From NCBI RefSeq assembly GCF_000014685.1, contig NC_008321.1, positions 4,027,001-4,091,000 of the forward strand: 64,000 bases of DNA, written 5' to 3'. Source of the stretch: Shewanella sp. MR-4. GTDB taxonomy: Bacteria; Pseudomonadota; Gammaproteobacteria; Enterobacterales; Shewanellaceae. The translations under genes and the position numbers were made by a program. Shown piece by piece: positions 56,584 to 64,000 of the stretch (its first letter is position 1; the number at the start of each line of letters is the position of its first letter). The notes beneath the pieces are model-generated. The model made no database searches. It was not told the DNA's origin and saw only the letters and a program-made list of their open reading frames with translations.

Positions 56584-56684
56584 TACAAGCAAACCTTGAA
56601 TGCCTAAGCCGCTTCCAATCCTGTTTTACACTACTCGGCGATGAGCTAAAAACAGGCTTTCCTTTAAAGCAATCAAGTGAAGTC

Positions 56685-56714
56685 ACCCCCTATAAAATGA
56701 ATATCATAGGGGGT
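56685..56714. repeat. Hairpin after the helicase gene
   Basis: Perfect arms ACCCCCTAT and ATAGGGGGT surround a 12-base loop, 102 bases beyond the helicase stop and 31 bases before the M16 stop. No T-run follows on either strand, so its role as a terminator is uncertain. Confidence 0.5.
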
Positions 56715-56744
56715 AGGTCTTCAGAGGAAGGGTGATTTAATGGC

Positions 56745-59570
56745 TCACTGAGCCGTGACTGGCGCGGGTAAGGTTTCGATTGTTAAACGCTTATTATCCT
56801 TGAGATATTTCAGTGCCAATTGGCTTAACTCGGCGGGCGTAATCTGCTGTACCAGCGCCAATCGTTGGTTAAAGCCCGCAAAACGATCCGGTTGGCTTTG
56901 GGCGGTTGAGGCTAAATCGAGCCAAAAGTTATTGCTTTGCGGCGCCATCTGCATCCACTCCAACACTGGCTGGCGGGCACGATTGAGTAAATCCTCACTG
57001 ATCCCCGCTGGCGCTTGGACTTGCTTCACTGCGGCGGCGTAATACTGAGCCACCTCAGGCAACATACTCTTAGTTGTGACGCTAAATAAGCCAAGGTAGC
57101 CATAACCCGTTGGATTTAAATCATTATATGAGAATGCCGAAGGTGAATAACTCGCGCCGGCTTTTTCGCGCACATTTTCAGTCAGCAAGATGCTCAGTAC
57201 CTGCTCGAGCAAGCCTAAACCGACCTGCTCACGAAGATTACTCATATCCGTGGTTGGCCACACCTGCGCCAGCGCCGCCATATCGACCTGACCATAATGC
57301 GTCAGGCTCATGTGTGCTGGCACTTTGGGAAACACGGGCACAATTGTCTGTCCCTTAGGGATCGGCTGACGAGCAACAGCCCCTATGGTTTGCGCCACTT
57401 CGGCAATGGCGTTGTCTTCATTAAAATCGCCGACAATCGCCAGTTCAATCGCCCCCTGCTGCACCGCAGAATGGAAACTAGGCGCTAACTCGGTAAACTG
57501 ACGCTTGAGGATTTCCTCAGGATTACCATAGCCATAGCGTTTATCACCATCATGGGCAATCCGAGCAAATTGATTCGAAAACTCCAGCTGTGGATTGCTA
57601 TGAATACTCTGCTGCTCGGCAATCACTTGCTCACGGAATAACTGCTCGGCCTGCTTCTCCATACCTGGGTCGACTAAATAAGCCGTCAGCACGCCTAATT
57701 GGGTACGAAGCTCGGCAGCATTGGTGCTGATCTCACCGCCAAAACTCTGCTCACGTAGACTCAAGCTCACAGAGATATCTTGGCCTGCAAAAATATCCCG
57801 CAAGCTATCCCAATCATGTAAGCCTAAGCCGCCTTGCACAAAGGCACTGTTAAATAGATAGGACAAGCCGTCTAGCTCGGGGAATGGCACCTCGCCAAAG
57901 CCGATGTTTAAACTCACCAGCGTTACGCCCTGATTAAAATCCGTGGGTTTTAAATTGAGTCGCACACCGTTGGCAAACTGTAACTTACGGATCCCAGTTG
58001 CGGCATCACGCTGATCGGCAACAATCTGACCAGGCTCACCAAACTGGCTATAGGCAAATTCGGCAATGGCTTTGGTTTCAGGCGCTTTTACCGCTTGCTT
58101 TTGGCTCGCGTTGTAGGCGGATAATAGCTGTTTTTCAACATCATCTATGGGCTTATTGCTGGTTAAATACAAATAAGGCGTGCCATTCCAAGTCTGTTTA
58201 AACAACTGCTGCAGTTTTTGCGGCGTGATACTCGGCATCAGTTTCTCAAACAATGCCAATTGCCACTCAGGCTCGACGGGCACACGTCTGCTCGCCACCG
58301 CATTCACTAGGCTTTCGGCAATGTTCAGGCTGTGGATAGTGTTGCTACCGGCAGCATTGAGCTGATAGCCCTTATGCATTCGTTTAAGTTGTTGGTCGAT
58401 TTCCTGTTGGCTAAAGCCAAACTCAAGCGCCTGACGCAGGGTTTGCTCCAATAACGCAATACCCTGCTGCCAATTGTTTTCCTGCGTGCCGAGCGTCATT
58501 TGAGTACCGTAGGCAATATCATACTCGTGACCAATTTGCAGATTAACGCCGTACAGGCCTTGGCTGTGGAGTAATTGAGATTCTAGGCGGCGATACAAAA
58601 TACCGTGGGCGAGCTCTAATAAAATATCCTGCTCGCGCAGCGCAATCGTATCAGGCTTAGGCGTTTGTGGTTTTAACAGTCCTAAGGAAACCGAGGTTTG
58701 CAGACTCGGATCGAAGAAGGCGCTCGCCTCTACCGCAGCCTTGGCTTGCACCATACCGATAGATTGCGCCTTTACCCCAGCAGCCTGCGGCGCGGCTTGC
58801 CAATCGGTAAATTGCTGTTTGATCTTTTGCTCGATACTGCCGACATCGATATCGCCCACCACAATTAAGGTGGTGCGGGACGGCGTGTAAAAACGTTGAT
58901 AGAGGGATAATAACTTTTCACGGTTCGCATTTTTAATGCTCGTCGCCTCTCCTACGGGAAAGCGCTGCGACAGCACTGTTTGCGGCATTAAAAAGGCTAA
59001 CTGGTGGCGATAGTTTTCTAAATCGGCGCTGCTTCGCTCACGCAATTCAGACAAAACCACCGCCTTTTCACGCTCGATAAACGCGGGATCCAGCAACAGA
59101 TTACCGGCGATTTCGCGCATTAAAAACAAGGCGGTATCGACCTTATCTTGGCTATTGCTCGGTAGATTAAACTGATAAACCGTCTGCTGAAATTCAGTCA
59201 CCGCATTGGTATCGGCCCCAAAACTTAAGCCTAGGCGCTGCAGTGTGGGGATCATCTCCCCCGCAGCTAGCCCAGTAGAACCACTAAAGGCCATATGCTC
59301 TAACAAATGCACCAGCCCTTGCTCAGCATCCGTTTCCATCACAGATCCCACATCGACCCGCATACGGACGATAACCGCCTGTTCGGGAGTTTTGTTGTTC
59401 ACTAACAGATAGTGCATACCATTGGTAAGAGTGCCTGTGTGCACGCGTTGACTTAAGGGTAAATTGGCCAACTCAGGCCATAAAGGCGCTTCAACCGCTC
59501 TTAAGGGTAAGGCCACCATGATAAATAGCAGCCACAGGTGTTTAAACTGGATTCGCTTGAAATGATTCAT
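56745..59570 (-). CDS. Exported M16-family zinc peptidase
   Basis: The 941-residue protein has a signal peptide (about 1-26) and two M16 modules. The inverted zinc motif HLLEH is at residues 88-92, with the third ligand Glu in the following FIEREKAVVLSELRERSS region. The second half is the inactive M16 repeat, as in pitrilysin-like peptidases and YddC/PqqL proteins. It degrades peptides in the periplasm, probably including those from iron-uptake or secretion pathways; the substrate is unknown. It stands alone. Confidence 0.92.
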   Translation of the reverse strand: MNHFKRIQFKHLWLLFIMVALPLRAVEAPLWPELANLPLSQRVHTGTLTNGMHYLLVNNKTPEQAVIVRMRVDVGSVMETDAEQGLVHLLEHMAFSGSTGLAAGEMIPTLQRLGLSFGADTNAVTEFQQTVYQFNLPSNSQDKVDTALFLMREIAGNLLLDPAFIEREKAVVLSELRERSSADLENYRHQLAFLMPQTVLSQRFPVGEATSIKNANREKLLSLYQRFYTPSRTTLIVVGDIDVGSIEQKIKQQFTDWQAAPQAAGVKAQSIGMVQAKAAVEASAFFDPSLQTSVSLGLLKPQTPKPDTIALREQDILLELAHGILYRRLESQLLHSQGLYGVNLQIGHEYDIAYGTQMTLGTQENNWQQGIALLEQTLRQALEFGFSQQEIDQQLKRMHKGYQLNAAGSNTIHSLNIAESLVNAVASRRVPVEPEWQLALFEKLMPSITPQKLQQLFKQTWNGTPYLYLTSNKPIDDVEKQLLSAYNASQKQAVKAPETKAIAEFAYSQFGEPGQIVADQRDAATGIRKLQFANGVRLNLKPTDFNQGVTLVSLNIGFGEVPFPELDGLSYLFNSAFVQGGLGLHDWDSLRDIFAGQDISVSLSLREQSFGGEISTNAAELRTQLGVLTAYLVDPGMEKQAEQLFREQVIAEQQSIHSNPQLEFSNQFARIAHDGDKRYGYGNPEEILKRQFTELAPSFHSAVQQGAIELAIVGDFNEDNAIAEVAQTIGAVARQPIPKGQTIVPVFPKVPAHMSLTHYGQVDMAALAQVWPTTDMSNLREQVGLGLLEQVLSILLTENVREKAGASYSPSAFSYNDLNPTGYGYLGLFSVTTKSMLPEVAQYYAAAVKQVQAPAGISEDLLNRARQPVLEWMQMAPQSNNFWLDLASTAQSQPDRFAGFNQRLALVQQITPAELSQLALKYLKDNKRLTIETLPAPVTAQ

Positions 59571-59750
59571 AAAAATTCATTTTCTCCACCCAATTGGGTT
59601 CATTAACCGGAGAAAATGCTTACCTCAGTACTGATAAATTGACTTTTTACTATAGCCGCTAAAAGGCTTTAAGTCACAAAATCAATACCTTACACCGTAC
59701 CAAAAGCAATTATCACCTTGATATTTAGCAAAATATCTTTAGAAATAATT

Positions 59751-60314
59751 TCACCAAAATCTCGAACCAAATGCCTCGACCAGCGGCAAACACTCTACGC
59801 CCCGAAGCGGCTGACACAGATCGCGAATAGTTTGATTCACTATGATATAAGCCAGTTTTTCCTGTAGCGAAAATATCGACGCTCCCTCCACCTTGCTGGC
59901 ATCAATCACTAAAGTCTGGATTTGGAGTGACTGACATTCACCATAGCGGCGATAACTGATTTGCGAGCGATTCATATCGATACAGGCGAAACGTTTAAGC
60001 ACCTTCATCGCATAAAATTGATGATTGAAGTCTCCGCTGTTATCACGAATTTCAGCAGGGATAAACTGGACTTCTTTGTCGCTAACTGCACGAAATTGCT
60101 CGACAAATAATGAACTGACAAGGGGAAGGCCTATGGTGGGCAAAATGTCGTACTGGGTAATCGCCTCATCAAGCACATCCACCTCATAGTAAAGAGGTGT
60201 TACACCATTCAAAGGCTTAGTAAAACTATCAATATAGGGCTGCTCATTCTGCTCCGAATACACAAAATAAACATCCCTGTGATAGAAAGCATCCAACTCA
60301 AAAAATGGTTCCAT
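59751..60314 (-). CDS. Imm11-like (DUF1629) protein, possible immunity protein
   Basis: The 187-residue cytoplasmic protein matches my memory of the Imm11/DUF1629 family: GLPLVSSLFVEQFRAVSDKEVQFIPAEI and HQFYAMKVLKRFACIDMNRSQI. This family includes immunity proteins for contact-dependent or polymorphic toxins. I start at ATG 60314 (AGGA seven bases upstream) rather than a TTG further up. No toxin gene is adjacent: the neighbours are an M16 peptidase and ssb. It may be an orphan immunity gene or serve a different role. Confidence 0.65.
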   Translation of the reverse strand: MEPFFELDAFYHRDVYFVYSEQNEQPYIDSFTKPLNGVTPLYYEVDVLDEAITQYDILPTIGLPLVSSLFVEQFRAVSDKEVQFIPAEIRDNSGDFNHQFYAMKVLKRFACIDMNRSQISYRRYGECQSLQIQTLVIDASKVEGASIFSLQEKLAYIIVNQTIRDLCQPLRGVECLPLVEAFGSRFW

Positions 60315-60383
60315 CTCTACATCCTGTAAATGGTTTGAAAGCAACTCAACGTTTTGCTATCGACGGAAAAATTGCAATTAAAA

Positions 60384-60407
60384 CAAAGCCCCGTAAACGG
60401 GGCCTTG
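60384..60407 (-). terminator. Terminator of ssb
   Basis: AAGCCCCG and CGGGGCCTT form a GC-rich stem with a TAAA loop; on the minus strand GTTTTAATT follows. It is 36 bases past the ssb stop. Confidence 0.72.
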
Positions 60408-60442
60408 TGTTTGAATCTTAGCACTATGCTAGATAATCAAGC

Positions 60443-61153
60443 TTAGAACGGGATATCGTCGTCCCAACCATCATCCAAATCTGGGGTGAAGTTTTGTTGT
60501 GGCTGTGGCGCTGGACGTTGTGCAGGTGCCGCTGGTGCTTGATACGCAGGTGCAGCAGGCTTAGGCGCATAACCACCTTGCTGTGGCTGTGCGTGGGGCT
60601 GCGCTTGTTGCTGGCCATAGCTTTGCTGAGCTGGCTGCTGATTGTAGCCAGATTGTGGCTGCTGTGCGGGTGCTTGGTAACTTTGCTGTGCTGGCGCGTA
60701 TTGGTTTTGCGCTGGCGCAGTTTGAGCCGGTGCCGCTTGGTAACCCGCGTTTTGTTGCATGCCACCCATAGGTGCACCTTGGCCTTGACCTTGACTTTGG
60801 CCTTGATTGCGACCACCTAACATTTGCATGCTACCGCTTTGGTCGATAACCACTTCAGTGCTGTAACGATCTTGACCGCTTTGATCTTTCCACTTACGCG
60901 TCTGCAGTTTACCTTCGAGGTAAACCTGTGAACCTTTACGCAGGTACTCACCCGTAATTTCAGCCAACTTGCCAAACAGAACCACACGGTGCCATTCAGT
61001 ACGCTCTTGCTGTTGACCTTGTTGGTCTTTCCACGATTCGCTGGTCGCTACTGTGATGTTAGCGACTGCGTTACCGTTTGGCATGTAACGTACTTCTGGA
61101 TCTTGTCCCAAATTGCCAACCAAAATTACCTTGTTAACACCACGACTGGCCAT
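60443..61153 (-). CDS. ssb: Single-stranded DNA-binding protein
   Basis: SSB coats single-stranded DNA and recruits repair and replication proteins. The 236-residue protein has an OB-fold domain (residues 1-110, MASRGVNKVILVGNLGQDPEVRYM), a long Gln/Ala/Pro-rich linker (about 120-220) and the conserved acidic tip DDGWDDDIPF that docks partner proteins. The linker is longer than that of E. coli SSB (178 residues in all). No clear LexA box was seen at its start. It is next to a YajR-type transporter gene and near uvrA, a common gammaproteobacterial order. Confidence 0.97.
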   Translation of the reverse strand: MASRGVNKVILVGNLGQDPEVRYMPNGNAVANITVATSESWKDQQGQQQERTEWHRVVLFGKLAEITGEYLRKGSQVYLEGKLQTRKWKDQSGQDRYSTEVVIDQSGSMQMLGGRNQGQSQGQGQGAPMGGMQQNAGYQAAPAQTAPAQNQYAPAQQSYQAPAQQPQSGYNQQPAQQSYGQQQAQPHAQPQQGGYAPKPAAPAYQAPAAPAQRPAPQPQQNFTPDLDDGWDDDIPF

Positions 61154-61260
61154 TGAAATCTCCTGCGATTCTTTAAATAATCTATTAATTCAGTATGTTG
61201 TTTATAATTGTTGCCGCAAGGGAAAATCCGCTTCCCTAAAACTCGCGGCAATAACACATA

Positions 61261-62628
61261 TTATTGAGCAGAGCCTAACACAGCTCGGGCTTCTCTTAAA
61301 TCGAAATGCTCGTCAACTTTGAGATAAGCAACTTTCTCATCTAGCACCACAATCGCTTCGACCACACCCATCAATTGTGACAGCTGCGACGCCATATCCC
61401 GCGCTTGGGCCTTATCTTTTACGGCAGCCTCTAAGGTGTAACTCTTAAGCAGCACAGGATTTTTCATCCCTAGGGTCAATAATAACCAAACGCCCATCAA
61501 TACCAGCGCGACGATAAACACGCCCACGGCGCCGACTAATTGGAACGCACCGCCGCCGAGCATACCTCCACAGAATGCGCCTAAGAATTGGCTAGTTGAA
61601 TAGACCCCCATGGCCGAGCCTTTTTCACCAACGGGGCAGAATTTCGCAATCAAACTCGGCAGCGACGCCTCAAGGTAGTTAAAGCCGGTAAAAAACAGCA
61701 GCACTGCCACGCTCAATACCCAGAGGTTGTTCGAAAACATCGCCATGGCCGCAAGGGCAAACATCATGATCACTAAAGCAATTTGGAACATCGCCTTAGT
61801 ATTCTTACGCTTCACCCCAATGATGATTAACGGCACCATCAAGAAGAATGCGCCCACAAACGCGGGGAAATACAGCATCCAATGTTTTTCTTTCACCAGA
61901 CCCGCATCGACTAAATCGAGTGGCAAGGCGACAAACACCGCGGTTAACACTAAGTGCAGAATAAAAATACCCGCATCGAGCCTAAACAGCTGCGGATCGG
62001 TCAACATACGCTTGAGCTTGGCGGGCGCGGCTAAGGTATCGCCCTTAGGTGCATGGGAAATCGGATTCGGCACTAATAACTGCACAATCAACATGCCAAG
62101 TACCGCAAGGCCAGCGGTTAGCAGGAATAAACCCGATAAGCCTAAATGCTGCGCCACAATTGGGCCCACGAGTAACGACAGGGCAAAGGAGCCGCCGATA
62201 CACATGCCGATAATGGCCATCACCTTAGTGCGCTGCTCATCTCGGGTTAAGTCCGCCGCTAAGGCCAACACGGCGGCGGCAATCGCCCCCATACCTTGCA
62301 CGGCACGGCCAAATACCACCCCGTAAATCGTATCGGCATTGGCGGCAATTAAGCTGCCGATGGCGAACAATACTAGGCCAGCGAGAATGACAGGTTTACG
62401 ACCATACTTGTCTGATAAAATCCCCATAGGGATCTGCAAAACGGCCTGAGTCAAACCATAGGCACCAATGGCAATCCCCACCCAAAGGGGAGAAAAACCT
62501 TCTAAATGCTGACCATAGAGTGCAAAGACGGGCATGATCATAAACAAGCCCATCATACGTAAACCAAATACGCTGGCTAAAGAAAACGCGACTTTTTTCT
62601 CGGTTCCTGAAAGTCCGTTGTTACCCAT
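61261..62628 (-). CDS. yajR: YajR-type major facilitator transporter with YAM domain
   Basis: The 455-residue protein has 12 membrane helices of the MFS type with the motif GLTQAVLQIPMGILSDKYGRKP (motif A region) and MGVYSTSQFLGAFCGG, and a C-terminal cytoplasmic domain of about 65 residues (QLSQLMGVVEAIVVLDEKVAYLKVDEHF) that matches the YAM domain of E. coli YajR in length and position. It should export an unknown compound with protons. The gene is upstream of ssb in direction of transcription (107 bases). Confidence 0.85.
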   Translation of the reverse strand: MGNNGLSGTEKKVAFSLASVFGLRMMGLFMIMPVFALYGQHLEGFSPLWVGIAIGAYGLTQAVLQIPMGILSDKYGRKPVILAGLVLFAIGSLIAANADTIYGVVFGRAVQGMGAIAAAVLALAADLTRDEQRTKVMAIIGMCIGGSFALSLLVGPIVAQHLGLSGLFLLTAGLAVLGMLIVQLLVPNPISHAPKGDTLAAPAKLKRMLTDPQLFRLDAGIFILHLVLTAVFVALPLDLVDAGLVKEKHWMLYFPAFVGAFFLMVPLIIIGVKRKNTKAMFQIALVIMMFALAAMAMFSNNLWVLSVAVLLFFTGFNYLEASLPSLIAKFCPVGEKGSAMGVYSTSQFLGAFCGGMLGGGAFQLVGAVGVFIVALVLMGVWLLLTLGMKNPVLLKSYTLEAAVKDKAQARDMASQLSQLMGVVEAIVVLDEKVAYLKVDEHFDLREARAVLGSAQ

Positions 62629-63038
62629 GATTTTGCCCTGGATTGAAGTCTTTTAGGGGGCGCATGTTAACACACCCAAAAGCGTTTGCTCAAAAGGAAA
62701 AACCGCCCGCGCCGAGAGTGCAAAACAGCGGGTTTTGCCCCGCGCCAATGCTGATGCTCGCGCGTTAGCGTACGCTTAGGCCTTTATTTTTAAGGCTTAT
62801 CTAAAAGCCCATTGGCTACAAATAGTTAACTCGATGCTTACAGAAGTTGGCTAAGTTCACAGCCGATAGACGGATTAATCTTCGTTAATCCGCTAACTGC
62901 ATCACCTTTATTAGCAATACCGACCCCACAACCGCGCCCATTGGGCGTGTCAGCAAGATCACAGAATCGACTAAACTCGGCCGCCGAACTGTGCGATACT
63001 TAGGCTCATTTTTTTTAAGCATAAGACTTGAGCGATAG
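62629..63038. other. Intergenic region between yajR and uvrA
   Basis: About 410 bases between divergent genes. It holds GC-rich stretches with GCGGG/CCCGC complementarity (about 62702-62748) and should carry both promoters. I could not find a convincing LexA box for uvrA: ACTGTGCGATACTTAG (62988 onward) matches only one half-site. Confidence 0.5.
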
Positions 63039-64000
63039 ATGGATAAGATTGAAATACGCGGCGCACGGACCCACAATCTCAAAAATATCAACCTGACTAT
63101 CCCAAGGGATAAGTTAATCGTTATCACAGGGTTATCGGGTTCAGGCAAATCTTCCCTAGCATTTGATACCTTATATGCCGAAGGCCAACGACGTTACGTT
63201 GAGTCTCTTTCTGCCTATGCCCGCCAATTCTTAAGCTTGATGGAAAAGCCCGATGTCGACCATATCGAAGGCTTGAGCCCGGCAATTTCCATCGAACAAA
63301 AATCGACGTCCCATAACCCGCGCTCCACCGTCGGGACTATTACCGAAATTTACGACTATCTGCGTCTGTTGTTTGCCCGTGTGGGCGAACCGCGCTGCCC
63401 GACACACGGCCAACCCCTTGCGGCGCAAACCGTGAGTCAGATGGTCGATAAAGTGTTAGAAATGCCCGAAGACAGCCGCTTGATGCTGCTGGCGCCCGTA
63501 GTCAACGGTCGTAAGGGTGAGCACGTTAAACTACTCGAAGGTTTATCGGCGCAGGGCTATATCCGCGCCCGAATCGATGGCGAAGTCTGCGACTTAACCG
63601 ATCCACCAACACTCGATTTACACGTTAAGCACACCATCGAAGTGGTGGTCGACCGCTTTAAAGTCCGCAGCGATATCCAGCAGCGTCTCGCCGAATCCTT
63701 TGAAACCGCGCTCGAACTCTCCGGCGGGATTGCCGTGGTCGCCAGCATGGATGAAGGCAACACTGAAGAATTAATCTTCTCTGCAAATTTTGCCTGTCCG
63801 CACTGCGGTTATTCAATGGCAGAGCTTGAGCCACGGATTTTCTCCTTTAACAACCCGGCGGGCGCTTGCCCGACCTGTGATGGTTTAGGGGTACAACAGT
63901 TTTTCGACCCCGACAGAGTGATCACTAATCCTGAGTTATCCCTTGCGGGCGGCGCGATTCGTGGCTGGGATAGACGTAACTTCTATTACTTTCAGATGCT
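63039..64000 (+). CDS. uvrA: Excinuclease ABC subunit A, 5' part
   Basis: UvrA recognises DNA damage in nucleotide-excision repair. The first 320 residues are visible; the gene continues past the right edge. The first ATPase domain has Walker A GLSGSGKSS (about residues 31-39), followed by RRYVESLSAYARQFL; the visible part ends in the first zinc-binding region, CPHCGYSMAELEPRIFSFNNPAGACPTCDG. These match E. coli UvrA (940 residues). The start ATG is at 63039; uvrA is divergent from yajR. Confidence 0.97.
   Translation, partial: MDKIEIRGARTHNLKNINLTIPRDKLIVITGLSGSGKSSLAFDTLYAEGQRRYVESLSAYARQFLSLMEKPDVDHIEGLSPAISIEQKSTSHNPRSTVGTITEIYDYLRLLFARVGEPRCPTHGQPLAAQTVSQMVDKVLEMPEDSRLMLLAPVVNGRKGEHVKLLEGLSAQGYIRARIDGEVCDLTDPPTLDLHVKHTIEVVVDRFKVRSDIQQRLAESFETALELSGGIAVVASMDEGNTEELIFSANFACPHCGYSMAELEPRIFSFNNPAGACPTCDGLGVQQFFDPDRVITNPELSLAGGAIRGWDRRNFYYFQM

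Noticed and set aside
60560..60800. Tandem DNA repeat in ssb
   Set aside because: It is the Gln/Ala/Pro-rich linker of SSB, a protein-level low-complexity region.
62988..63003. LexA (SOS) box upstream of uvrA
   Set aside because: Only one half-site matches; the second half of CTGT-N8-ACAG is missing.

Overview
The window looks like chromosomal DNA of a Shewanella species close to the S. oneidensis / MR-4 / putrefaciens group. This rests on recognised gene content and order (cutA-dsbD beside fxsA and groESL, galK-galM, the ssb / YajR-type transporter / uvrA block) and on gammaproteobacterial protein families such as DUF2999, ModF, MltD and a GlyGly-CTERM protein. No rRNA, tRNA, CRISPR array, prophage or insertion sequence was seen.

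Layout. 1-2.6 kb: the 5' part of a secreted subtilisin-like protease, a small thioredoxin, and a secreted protein of unknown function whose leader carries a clear class-I cyclic-di-GMP (GEMM) riboswitch. 2.6-9.3 kb: a ModF-type ABC ATPase, a membrane protein, an exported catalase-peroxidase, DUF2999, a lipoprotein and a carboxymuconolactone decarboxylase-like protein. 9.4-20 kb: one long minus-strand operon, running sulfatase, anaerobic sulfatase maturase, MoxR ATPase, DUF58, DUF4381, two VWA proteins, BatD and an exported HAD phosphatase, with a divergent LysR regulator. 21-25.4 kb: a very large surface protein with a CLCA-like metalloprotease motif, a VWA domain and Ig-like repeats, plus a co-translated small exported partner. 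25.4-26.2 kb: a non-coding stretch rich in inverted and direct repeats. 26.2-28 kb: a hipBA toxin-antitoxin pair with four evenly spaced palindromic operators. 28-31.7 kb: groESL with a sigma-32-type promoter and a MATE exporter. 31.8-37.2 kb: a LysR regulator divergent from a two-gene RND efflux operon. 37.3-45.3 kb: a charged small exported protein, fxsA, cutA-dsbD, a KefB/YbaL-type antiporter, galK and galM. 45.4-53.5 kb: a quinone reductase, a Sel1/TPR-like protein, a leucine-rich-repeat protein kinase, MltD and a DUF4397 lipoprotein. 53.9-64 kb: an SF1 helicase with a nuclease-like tail, an M16 peptidase, an Imm11-like protein, ssb, a YajR-type MFS transporter and the start of uvrA.

The most interesting items are the sulfatase-MoxR-Bat operon, which couples a Ser-type sulfatase and its radical-SAM maturase to a MoxR/VWA module; the riboswitch-controlled unknown secreted protein; the phased four-operator hipBA control region; the bacterial CLCA-like surface protein; and the LRR-kinase next to a Sel1-like protein. 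All functions are inferred from motifs read by eye; no database search was run.
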